From Prevotellaceae bacterium (lineage in GTDB: Bacteria; Bacteroidota; Bacteroidia; Bacteroidales; UBA932), in the NCBI GenBank assembly GCA_031268055.1, contig JAIRXY010000067.1, positions 1-5,767 on the forward strand: 5,767 nt of DNA. The letters are read 5' to 3'. The notes beneath the pieces were generated by a model. The model was not told the origin of the DNA and ran no database searches. It saw nothing but the letters and a program-made list of their open reading frames with translations. How positions within the stretch are numbered: position 1 is the stretch's first letter; each line of letters starts with the position of its first letter. The position numbers and the translations under genes were made by a program. Positions 1-5,467 of this stretch are shown one piece after another.

Positions 1-85
1 TAGGCTCCATGGTGCACAGGTAGGTTGCGGCGGCAACGGCAAAGCACAGCCACCCGGCGCTGTTGTTGAGCTGCTTAAAGTTCAA
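1..85 (-). CDS. DUF2723 (TMEM260-like) membrane protein, N-terminal 28 codons only
   Basis: Only the first 28 residues are in the window; the gene continues past the left edge. The visible part runs from a short polar leader (NFKQLNNSAG) into a hydrophobic helix (residues 12-25, WLCFAVAAATYLCT) and then MEP. This matches, as I recall it, the start of Bacteroidetes DUF2723 proteins: LNN...GW, a first membrane helix, then a T(M/I/L)EPT segment. DUF2723 proteins are polytopic and related to the GT-C/protein O-mannosyltransferase group, including eukaryotic TMEM260, so a glycosyl transfer role at the inner membrane is inferred. No in-frame ATG lies upstream of the conserved leader. The best start is TTG at 85, which overlaps the methyltransferase stop as TTGA (82-85) and implies translational coupling. 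The internal ATG (MEP) is too late to be the start. Confidence 0.8.
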   Translation of the reverse strand, partial: MNFKQLNNSAGWLCFAVAAATYLCTMEP

Positions 86-996
86 AATTTTATCGGTTGA
101 ATTAATATGCTGAGATTTCTCTGTAAATATACAGCTTTTTTGGCAGATGCGCTAAAATAGCTCAGCACGCTATCGCTCTTGTCCACCAGCGTTGCCTTCA
201 CCTCTTTAGCGTCGGCCTCTTTTTCAAACTCAACCATTAAATGCCCGTGAAGCAAGATTGTAGGATTTATTGAGAGCGCAAGAAGTTCTCTGTAAACCCG
301 CCTTGCATGGTCATTACCTTTCGCTCTTTTTTTTGCTTTTGCATACGTTATGTAGTTCGACAGCGCCATAGCCGGATATATAAAAGGAAATAAAAACAGG
401 GAAGTTGTTTTTAGCCGATTTTTGTAAATAGCTGTCATTCGGAATCCGGCCAGCTTAGCCAAAAGCCTCAGCTTCTGAATCCCGATGAGAAATATATGCC
501 CATAGTAAATTTCATCATTTGACGTATCTTTTGATAGCCAGATAGAGTCCACTTCGTTAGGGGGCATTATTGAGTTAAACCGCTCGCTCTCAGAAAATAG
601 GTAGCTCATCTTTGCTCTGATGTTGGAATAGTTAGGCGTAGTAATAAGTAGCAGGCCGTTGGGTTTCAGTACTCTATTAAATTCCTTTAGCGCTTTGATT
701 TGGTCGGCAAAATGTTCTATTCCCTCTTGGCATATTAGCATATCTGCCGACTTGTCGTCCAAAGGAATACCTTCGTTAATATCTGCTTTTTGGCAGGTTA
801 TGTTTGCCGCTGCAAAATATTCGGGAAATAAGTCGAAAGGTTTTACGTTACCTCCTACGCTTTGAATAAGCCGGGAAGTTGTGCCTGTTCCCGCGGGGAA
901 ATCAACAACAATCTTATCCTTAATAGTTGCTTGATGGCTATTGATGTACTTCTTCACATAAAATTTAATGCTGGCCGGGTTATTCTCGTATTCCAT
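82..996 (-). CDS. class I SAM-dependent methyltransferase, 304 residues
   Basis: Transfers a methyl group from S-adenosylmethionine; the acceptor cannot be told from sequence. The Rossmann-type domain occupies roughly residues 28-122. Motif I is VVDFPAGTGTTSRLI (30-44), with FPAG in place of the usual LGCG. The acidic end of strand 2 is FDLFP (54-58). A DINEGIPL/DMLICQEGIEH stretch (72-95) forms the Methyltransf_11-like middle, and EFNRVLKPNGLLLITTPN (105-122) is the classic late motif. A hydrophobic patch near 198-216 (LFLFPFIYPAMALSNYI region) may contact membrane. The ATG at 996 has a promoter just upstream and an A-rich leader. The stop (TGA 84-82) overlaps the DUF2723 start, so the two are probably one operon and may act on the same glycan or lipid-linked substrate (inference). 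The gene is visibly more AT-rich than the genes to its right. Confidence 0.88.
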   Translation of the reverse strand: MEYENNPASIKFYVKKYINSHQATIKDKIVVDFPAGTGTTSRLIQSVGGNVKPFDLFPEYFAAANITCQKADINEGIPLDDKSADMLICQEGIEHFADQIKALKEFNRVLKPNGLLLITTPNYSNIRAKMSYLFSESERFNSIMPPNEVDSIWLSKDTSNDEIYYGHIFLIGIQKLRLLAKLAGFRMTAIYKNRLKTTSLFLFPFIYPAMALSNYITYAKAKKRAKGNDHARRVYRELLALSINPTILLHGHLMVEFEKEADAKEVKATLVDKSDSVLSYFSASAKKAVYLQRNLSILIQPIKF

Positions 997-1006
997 AGAT
1001 TTTTTT

Positions 1007-1038
1007 CAAAGTTTAGTGTAATATTAATATAAAGTCAA
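1007..1038 (-). promoter_or_regulatory. putative sigma-ABfr promoter of the methyltransferase
   Basis: On the minus strand a TTG (1038-1036) is followed after 21 bases by AAACTTTG (1014-1007), close to the Bacteroidetes TAnnTTTG box; with the preceding T it reads TAAACTTTG, one base longer than consensus between TA and TTTG. Only 10 A-rich bases separate it from the ATG at 996, giving a very short leader. The TTG overlaps the TGA ending the decayed reading frame upstream. Confidence 0.45.
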
Positions 1039-1342
1039 TATTTTTTACCCTCGTGAAAGGATGTCTGAAAATTCTCGGAAAATCGTAAATTTAGCCTTAT
1101 ATGCTTGCCCTCTTGCCTGTCAAATCTTTCAATGTAAGCTCCAAAAATAAAGAAACCCGACCCGACAAGAAATTGCACAGCATATAAAGCTACTTTTTGT
1201 ATTTGGGCGTTAGCTTTTTTATGGATATTAGCACGCCGAGGCCTAACAGATGGTAGGGATAATCGTGAAAGCCTATTTGTATATCATAAAGCAGGTTGCG
1301 TTTTTCTGTCTGAACCGTAATTTGGTGTTGTCCACAATCAAA
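1035..1342 (-). pseudogene. decayed gene remnant, two protein-like stretches in different frames
   Basis: No intact gene occupies this stretch, but two minus-strand frames read like real protein in succession. The first (1342-1190) includes LLYDIQIGFHDYPYHLLGLG and ends KKLTPKYKK-stop. The second frame takes over exactly where the first stops (about 1192) and continues VALYAVQFLVGSGFFIFGAY, then IERFDRQEG, to a TGA at 1037-1035. One extra A in the AAAAA run just before the first stop would join them as ...TPKYKKVALYAV... This is what a single-base frameshift in a gene with two hydrophobic segments would look like. The right edge coincides with the start of the duplicated DUF5618 unit (about 1333-1345), so the missing N-terminal part may have been lost in that rearrangement. 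Family not recognised; a weak likeness to small membrane proteins such as DUF423 is not enough to name it. Confidence 0.4.
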
Positions 1343-1902
1343 TCAATAAGAGGTACGATTTGGGAGCTAAGCGTTGCTACAAAAACAAAAAGGAGTACAC
1401 GCGCTTTAGCAGCGACGGTTTTTCGGGGGGCAGCTCCGGCAGGTAGTCCGGTTTGATTCTGCTGATAATTTGCTCGGCGTTCTCGAAGCCCCTCCTTATG
1501 ACTACAGCGTCGTCTATACCGTCGTAATAGCCATCCAAATGCAGAACTTGGTAAACGTTGTTTAAGTAGCGCAGCAGCTTCTTGTCGAGCTGCGCCACAT
1601 GCGAGGTGTAGAACTCAATGGAGCGGCGCTTCTTTTTGGGCATCTCTACGTCTTTGAGCTGCAAGTATGCATCAAGGGCAAGCAGCACGCCGCTATACGC
1701 GGTGCCGCAAGCCATGCGAACATACTTTGGGTCGTTGTAAAAGTCATCCTCTTTTTTTGCTTTTTGCAGGACTTCCTTAGCGTTTTCCATGTAGCGCTGC
1801 GCCTCGACGTAGGCCTTGTACTTGATTTCCTGCTGCTCTTTAAGCGCCATAGTAAACAAGTGGTATTAAGTTGAAACAACATTACAAATGTAGTAAAAAA
1901 TA
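1333..1902. repeat. direct repeat unit, copy 1 (with DUF5618-like gene)
   Basis: This stretch aligns with 2021-2582 in the same orientation across about 38 bases downstream of the gene, the whole coding region and about 50 bases upstream, including a 24-base identical leader segment. The offset is 683 bases over the gene and 688 at the left edge because of a 5-base indel. The alignment breaks at cacaatca on the left and in an A-rich tract on the right. Confidence 0.9.
1377..1850 (-). CDS. DUF5618-like small helical protein, copy 1 (157 residues)
   Basis: The start chosen is ATG at 1850 (MALKEQQEIK); a TTG three codons upstream is less likely. The sequence is rich in Lys, Glu and Tyr and predicted mostly helical. 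A first helix (about 12-35, AYVEAQRYMENAKEVLQKA) is followed by a DPKYVRMACGTAYSGVLLAL segment (40-59), a linker PKKKRRS (71-77), a third helix around 88-105 and a fourth around 114-132. This layout matches the DUF5618 family of Bacteroidetes as I recall it and resembles a HEPN-type four-helix bundle, although I see no RxxxxH nuclease motif. The tail PPEKPSLLKRVYSFLFL is basic then hydrophobic. No function is known to me. The paralogue at 2060-2533 shares 144 of 157 residues. Confidence 0.82.
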   Translation of the reverse strand: MALKEQQEIKYKAYVEAQRYMENAKEVLQKAKKEDDFYNDPKYVRMACGTAYSGVLLALDAYLQLKDVEMPKKKRRSIEFYTSHVAQLDKKLLRYLNNVYQVLHLDGYYDGIDDAVVIRRGFENAEQIISRIKPDYLPELPPEKPSLLKRVYSFLFL

Positions 1903-1917
1903 CTATGCGGCGGCAAA
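1885..1917 (-). promoter_or_regulatory. sigma-ABfr-type promoter of DUF5618-like copy 1
   Basis: The minus strand shows TTTG (1917-1914), 21 bases, then TACATTTG (1892-1885), an exact TAnnTTTG match. The predicted leader is about 30 bases and contains the 24-base segment identical in the second copy (1857-1880 and 2540-2563). Confidence 0.6.
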
Positions 1918-2059
1918 TTTTTTTTTGAATACCCCATATTTATGTTTATTAAATAACTAAAAATGACATATTTATGAAGATAAGAAGCGGCTATAAGACA
2001 AAAAAACTTTTGGCATTCTTCACAATCAGCGAGAGGTGCAATTTGGGAGCTAAGCGTTG

Positions 2060-2533
2060 CTACAAAAACAAAAAAGAGTACACGCGCTTTAGCAGCGACG
2101 GTTTTTCGGGCGGCAGCTCCGGCATGTAGTCCGGTTTTATTCTGCTGATAACTTGCTCGGCGTTCTCGAAGCCAATTTTTACTACGCGCGCATCGCGTAT
2201 GCCATCGTAGTAGCCGCTCAAGTGCAAGACTTGGTAAGCGCTGTTTAGGTAAAGCAGCAGCTTCTTGTCGAGCTGCGCCACGCTTGAGGTGTAGAACTCA
2301 ATGGAGCGACGCTTCTTTTTGGGCATCTCTACATCTTTGAGCTGCAGGTACGCATCAAGGGCAAGCAGCACGCCGCTGTACGCGGTGCCGCAGGCCATGC
2401 GAACATACTTTGGGTCGTTGTAAAAGTCGTCCTCTTTTTTTGCTTTTTGCAGGACCTCCTTAGCGTTTTCTATGTAGCGCTGCGCCTCGACGTAGGCCTT
2501 GTACTTGATTTCCTGCTGCTCTTTAAGCGCCAT
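2060..2533 (-). CDS. DUF5618-like small helical protein, copy 2 (157 residues)
   Basis: Paralogue of the gene at 1377-1850, using the equivalent ATG at 2533. The helical architecture and hydrophobic C-terminal tail are the same. Thirteen residues differ from copy 1: positions 21, 84, 94, 98, 99, 106, 113, 116, 118, 119, 120, 128 and 137. Twelve of these fall in the second half, and several change charge (D106S, D113R, V116R, R120I going from copy 1 to copy 2). The reading frame is intact, so both copies have been kept as coding genes. It is divergently oriented from the lyase at 2853. The function is unknown; retention with changes concentrated on the C-terminal helices suggests altered partner or ligand binding (inference). 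Confidence 0.82.
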   Translation of the reverse strand: MALKEQQEIKYKAYVEAQRYIENAKEVLQKAKKEDDFYNDPKYVRMACGTAYSGVLLALDAYLQLKDVEMPKKKRRSIEFYTSSVAQLDKKLLLYLNSAYQVLHLSGYYDGIRDARVVKIGFENAEQVISRIKPDYMPELPPEKPSLLKRVYSFLFL

Positions 2534-2567
2534 AGCAAGCAAGTGGTATTAAGTTGAAACAACCTTA

Positions 2568-2575
2568 CAAAGGTA
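2568..2575 (-). promoter_or_regulatory. minus-7 box of DUF5618-like copy 2
   Basis: TACCTTTG on the minus strand (2575-2568) is an exact TAnnTTTG match at the position equivalent to copy 1's box. The usual upstream TTTG at 19-21 bases is absent here; the nearest TTTG (2594-2591) is only 15 bases away. Promoter strength may therefore differ from copy 1. Confidence 0.45.
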
Positions 2576-2582
2576 GAAAATA

Positions 2583-2852
2583 TTACGAAACAAAAAATTT
2601 TACGCTATCACGCTGCTGCAATATGGAAATTGTTTGCATCAAGCATGTTACTTTCCAATCATTCTTACTCGCTGATTTTCTGACATATACAAACTTTTAT
2701 TTTTATGTATTGGTAATTTTCAAAAAAAATTTCGCTAAAATTTTCCTATTATGTGTAACATTTTGTAACTTGCGCACCTTTTTAGTTAGTAAACAGATGC
2801 TTTTCAAAAGCTGTAAGTAAGTGTTTAATAGTTAAATGATAAATTGTTATTT
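2583..2852. other. AT-rich intergenic region between divergent genes, with a short palindrome
   Basis: No convincing gene on either strand. A 13-base dyad GCTTTTCAAAAGC (2799-2811) lies 41 bases before the lyase ATG and could be an operator. I see no full TTTG-N19/20-TAnnTTTG match on the plus strand; the closest are TAACATTTTG (2756-2765) and TAACTTGC (2766-2773). The lyase promoter therefore remains unassigned. Confidence 0.4.
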
Positions 2853-4310
2853 ATGAGCCAATCTCCTCAAGTAAAATTTTATAGCGGAGAAAACATTCCG
2901 CTGGAATTGCACAAAGTTCGCGTGGTGCAAAAGCTGCACCTTGTTCCCATTGAGCGTCGCCTTGAAGCGCTGCACGAAGGTGGATTCAACACCTTTCGCC
3001 TCAACACGTCCGACGTGTTTTTGGATATGCTCACCGACAGCGGAACCAACGCCATGAGCGATAACCAAATCGCTGCCATGATGATAGCCGACGACGCCTA
3101 CGCGGGGTCGCAAAGCTTCTACCGCCTGAAGGCGGCTGTGGAAGAGGTGCTCGGCAAAAAATACCTGCTACCTGCGCACCAGGGGCGCGCTGCCGAAAAT
3201 ATCATCTCCAACGCCTACGTGAAGCAGGGTAGCCTCGTCCCCATGAACTACCACTTTACCACCGCGCTGGCGCACATTACCCAGTACGGCGGTAAAATTG
3301 TGGAGCTGCTCTACCCGGAGGCGTATAACATCAAGAGCAGTCACCCCTTCAAGGGCAACATGAATGTTGAGAAGCTGCAGGAAGTCATTGAGGTGCACGG
3401 GGTAAAAAATATTCCGTACATTCGCATGGAGGCCTCGACCAACCTCATTGGCGGACAGCCTTTTTCGATTGCCAACCTGCGCGAGGTGCGCGCCATAGCC
3501 GACAAGTACGGCATCAAGCTGGTGCTCGACGCCAGCTTGCTGGGCGAAAATGCCTACCTCGTGAAGCAGCGCGAGGCGGAGTTTGCCGATAAGTCGATGG
3601 CCGAAATTATACTCGTCATGACCGAGCTGGCGGATATTGTATACTTTTCGGCGCGCAAGCTAAGCTCCTCTCGGGGCGGCGGCATTTGCACCAACAGCCT
3701 CGAAATATACCGCGAGTTTGAGCCGCTGGTGCCGCTTTTTGAAGGATTTCTGACCTACGGAGGCATCTCGGTGCGCGAAATTGAGGCAATGGCCGTAGGC
3801 CTGCGCGAAACGCTCGACGAAAGCATGATTTGCCAAAGCCCGCAGTTTATTGAGTACTTAGTCAACGCGCTCGACGGCAAGGGTATTCCGGTGGTTACGC
3901 CGGCAGGCGTGCTGGGCTGCCACGTTGACGCCATGAATATTTGCGCCCACATTCCGCAAACGCAGTACCCCGCGGGGTCGCTGGCGGCGGCGTTCTTCCT
4001 CGTGTCGGGCGTGCGCGGCATGGAGCGCGGCTCCATCTCAAACCAGCGCGACGAGTACGGCAACGAAACGTACGCCGACATGGAGCTGCTGCGCTTGGCC
4101 GTCCCGCGCCGCGTTTTCACGCTTTCGCAAATAAAGTACGTGGAAGACCGCATGACGTGGCTATACGAAAACCGAAAGCTGATTGGCGGCTTGCGGTTTG
4201 TTTACGAGCCGCGCGTGCTCCGCTTCTTTATGGGCGGGCTTGAGCCTGTTTCCGATTGGCCTAAGCAGCTTGTCGCCAAGTTCAAAGAAGATTTTGGAGA
4301 AAGCCTGTAG
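2853..4310 (+). CDS. PLP-dependent beta-eliminating lyase, tyrosine phenol-lyase / tryptophanase family (divergent)
   Basis: Fold-type I PLP enzyme expected to cleave an aromatic amino acid to pyruvate, ammonia and phenol or indole in the cytoplasm. ATG at 2853 gives 485 residues; the TTG at 2844 adds only MLF and is unlikely. Family hallmarks: TDSGTNAMSD (61-70), DDAYAG with Tyr83 (Tyr71 of Citrobacter freundii TPL), HQGR (109-112), Phe135, NLIGGQP (197-203), Asp226, Ser266 and Lys269 (PLP Schiff-base lysine), LRLAVPRR with Arg414 (substrate carboxylate), EPRVLRFF (452-459). Substrate-selecting positions match TPL rather than tryptophanase: Thr136 (TPL Thr124, tryptophanase Asp137), Met390/Arg392 (Met379/Arg381) and Phe458 (Phe448, tryptophanase His463). 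Unusual: the lysine motif is SARKLSSSRGGG rather than SxKKD, Leu229 replaces the pocket arginine (Arg217), the GGHAVF segment is GVLGCH, and about 20 residues are added at the C-terminus. Family is certain; substrate is not. Confidence 0.93.
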   Translation: MSQSPQVKFYSGENIPLELHKVRVVQKLHLVPIERRLEALHEGGFNTFRLNTSDVFLDMLTDSGTNAMSDNQIAAMMIADDAYAGSQSFYRLKAAVEEVLGKKYLLPAHQGRAAENIISNAYVKQGSLVPMNYHFTTALAHITQYGGKIVELLYPEAYNIKSSHPFKGNMNVEKLQEVIEVHGVKNIPYIRMEASTNLIGGQPFSIANLREVRAIADKYGIKLVLDASLLGENAYLVKQREAEFADKSMAEIILVMTELADIVYFSARKLSSSRGGGICTNSLEIYREFEPLVPLFEGFLTYGGISVREIEAMAVGLRETLDESMICQSPQFIEYLVNALDGKGIPVVTPAGVLGCHVDAMNICAHIPQTQYPAGSLAAAFFLVSGVRGMERGSISNQRDEYGNETYADMELLRLAVPRRVFTLSQIKYVEDRMTWLYENRKLIGGLRFVYEPRVLRFFMGGLEPVSDWPKQLVAKFKEDFGESL

Positions 4311-4339
4311 GCGGTGCGCCGCAGGGAGAGCTGATGAAA

Positions 4340-4379
4340 ACGGGTAGCGGGCAATGTTGGCCTGCTGCCCGTTTTTTTT
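4340..4379 (+). terminator. strong intrinsic terminator of the lyase gene
   Basis: A 13-base-pair stem pairs 4340-4352 (ACGGGTAGCGGGC) with 4360-4372 (GCCTGCTGCCCGT), with two G-U pairs and a 7-base loop, followed by eight T residues (4372-4379). It lies 30 bases after the lyase stop. Four A residues before the stem give a weak T-tract on the other strand, so it may also help end the convergent sufD transcript. Confidence 0.93.
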
Positions 4380-4388
4380 GCCTGCTGC

Positions 4389-5159
4389 TTAGCTGCCAAG
4401 CGGCTGCCTTTCGCCAGCCGCTATTTTTTGGGCAATGAGGGCGGTAATGCTCTCGCGAAGCGCCGCTTCGGGGATTTTTTGCACCACCTCATCGGCAAAC
4501 CCAAGCAGAAGGAGTTGGCGCGCCTGAAGCAGGCTCACGCCGCGCGACCGCAGGTAAAAAAGCGCCTCGCCGCTGAGCTGCCCCACGGTAGCGCCGTGGC
4601 TGCACTTAACGTCGTCGGCGTAGATTTCGAGGTGCGGCAGCGTGTGGACGTGCGCAGCTTCGCTCAGCAGCAGCGTTTTGCACGACTGCCGCGCGTCGGT
4701 GCGCTGGGCGTTCTGCGCCACCACCACGCGCCCTTCAAAGCTGACGGCTGCGCTATCGTCGACAACCTGCCTGAATAGCTGTACGCTGCTGCACGCGGCT
4801 GCAGCATGGTTGACAACAATATCTGAGGAATACTTTTGCGAAAGCGCAGCTGCGCTAAAGCCAAAAATGCTGCACTCGGCGCGCGCGCCGAGCAGGTCTA
4901 CGCGCACGCTCTGCGCTACCTCGTCGCCGCCCAGCGCAAGCAAGAACAGGTTAACGCGGCTGTCCTCCGCCTGCGACACGCAAAGCTGCACGCTGCGGCT
5001 ACCCGTGTGCAGCGCCAGCAAGTCCAGCTGCGCCCGCTGCTGCACTTCAACTTGCAGGTTTTGCGGAATATCGCCCTCCGGCATTAGCGCAAGCGACTGC
5101 CCCGTGCCAACGCGCAGGGTGTTGCCCCGTAGGTATTTGGTAATATTTTCCTGAATCAT
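4389..5159 (-). CDS. sufD: SufD-like iron-sulfur cluster assembly protein, short form (256 residues)
   Basis: SufD joins SufB and the ATPase SufC in the SufBC2D scaffold that builds Fe-S clusters in the cytoplasm. The C-terminal core is unmistakable: PHLEIYADDVKCSHGATVGQ (175-194), then LFYLRSRGVSLLQARQLLLLGFADEVV (200-226). Cys186 and His188 correspond to E. coli SufD Cys358 and His360, the latter lying at the SufB interface. The beta-helix before it (about 30-170) is present in part. Usual SufD length is about 420-450 residues, so some 170-190 N-terminal residues are missing. The start is firm: an in-frame TAA lies eight codons upstream of ATG 5159 and a good promoter lies just beyond. No sufB, sufC or sufS is visible in the window. 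It could be a functional minimal SufD/SufBD or a truncated gene that kept expression. Confidence 0.88.
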   Translation of the reverse strand: MIQENITKYLRGNTLRVGTGQSLALMPEGDIPQNLQVEVQQRAQLDLLALHTGSRSVQLCVSQAEDSRVNLFLLALGGDEVAQSVRVDLLGARAECSIFGFSAAALSQKYSSDIVVNHAAAACSSVQLFRQVVDDSAAVSFEGRVVVAQNAQRTDARQSCKTLLLSEAAHVHTLPHLEIYADDVKCSHGATVGQLSGEALFYLRSRGVSLLQARQLLLLGFADEVVQKIPEAALRESITALIAQKIAAGERQPLGS

Positions 5160-5172
5160 ATATTTACGGGTA

Positions 5173-5204
5173 CAAACTTACGCGATTTTTTTTGAAAACG
5201 CAAA
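5173..5204 (-). promoter_or_regulatory. sigma-ABfr promoter of the sufD-like gene
   Basis: Minus strand: TTTG (5204-5201), 20 bases, then TAAGTTTG (5180-5173), an exact match to the Bacteroidetes consensus. Only 13 bases lie between the box and the ATG at 5159, so the transcript would begin within about 10 bases of the start codon. Confidence 0.75.
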
Positions 5205-5455
5205 GATTTGAAGCCGCAGCAATATGCAGCAATAAATTGCCGGATTTGCACGGCAACGTACAGAATGGCATTGATACCGCGCTGACTTCGCCGCGCCGTA
5301 TGGTGACGCCGTCTGACGCGAGAAGAATCAGCAAATCGCTAATAGACAAGGTGCTGCTGCTGGAAATCCAGACGAAGCAAGCAATTGTGTATCAAGTATA
5401 CGGCCGAATAAAATCACTACTGTCCGGTAAAAAAATAAAGAGCGAGGAGTATTGA
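5192..5455 (+). other. doubtful small reading frame interrupted by the insertion-sequence left end
   Basis: An 87-codon frame opens at TTG 5192; the first ATG is at 5300, leaving 51 codons (MVTPSDARRISKSLIDKV...). Its last 13 codons lie inside the insertion-sequence relic and its stop falls in the loop of the 5440-5467 hairpin. The frame overlaps the sufD promoter on the other strand. The charged and hydrophobic pattern of residues 37-75 is not obviously random, but I recognise no family and no promoter. At best it is the front of a host gene cut by the insertion. Confidence 0.15.
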
Positions 5456-5467
5456 CTATCCTCGCTC
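5440..5467 (-). terminator. hairpin at the insertion-sequence left end, terminator-like on the minus strand
   Basis: GAGCGAGGA (5440-5448) pairs perfectly with TCCTCGCTC (5459-5467) around a 10-base loop. On the minus strand the stem is followed by TTTATTTTTTTA, a standard intrinsic terminator. On the plus strand no T-run follows, but RNA read into the element from the left would fold here. Confidence 0.7.

Larger units (their letters stand above)
2021..2582. repeat. direct repeat unit, copy 2 (with DUF5618-like gene)
   Basis: Second copy of the unit at 1333-1902, same orientation. The copies are separated by about 118 AT-rich bases (1903-2020) in which I see only the TTTG box of copy 1's promoter. 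The gene halves are unequally diverged: eight differences in the 210 bases encoding residues 1-70, far more in the part encoding residues 84-137. Confidence 0.9.

Noticed and set aside
1371..1379. AGCGTTGCT beside the DUF5618-like stop as a terminator stem
   Set aside because: The arms are only three bases and no T-run follows on the minus strand.
1250..1456. Plus-strand 68-codon frame
   Set aside because: It runs antisense across the decayed remnant and the 3' end of DUF5618-like copy 1; the repeated residues in its tail only mirror that gene.
1851..1859. TTG starts three codons upstream of both DUF5618-like genes (1859 and 2542)
   Set aside because: Both copies have ATG at the same place, and the three extra codons differ (MFT versus MLA) while the residues after the ATG are identical.
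1903..2020. Spacer between the two DUF5618-like copies as a small RNA or gene
   Set aside because: Apart from the upstream box of copy 1's promoter I see no promoter, terminator or open frame of note.
2554..2820. Plus-strand 88-codon frame before the lyase
   Set aside because: AT-rich, Phe- and Lys-heavy composition typical of translated noncoding DNA, and it starts inside the leader of DUF5618-like copy 2.
2844..2852. TTG start adding MLF before the lyase
   Set aside because: The ATG at 2853 is three codons later and leaves all family motifs intact; the extra residues have no support.
3755..4153. Minus-strand 132-codon frame inside the lyase
   Set aside because: Pure shadow of a gene with strong family conservation on the other strand.
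4642..5154. Plus-strand 170-codon frame opposite sufD
   Set aside because: Ser-, Cys- and Ala-rich, low-complexity translation typical of the antisense of a GC-rich gene; the SufD frame carries the recognisable motifs.
5164..5349. Minus-strand 61-codon frame upstream of sufD as a missing SufD N-terminus
   Set aside because: It starts at TTG, is in a different frame, overlaps the sufD promoter and shows no SufD-like sequence.
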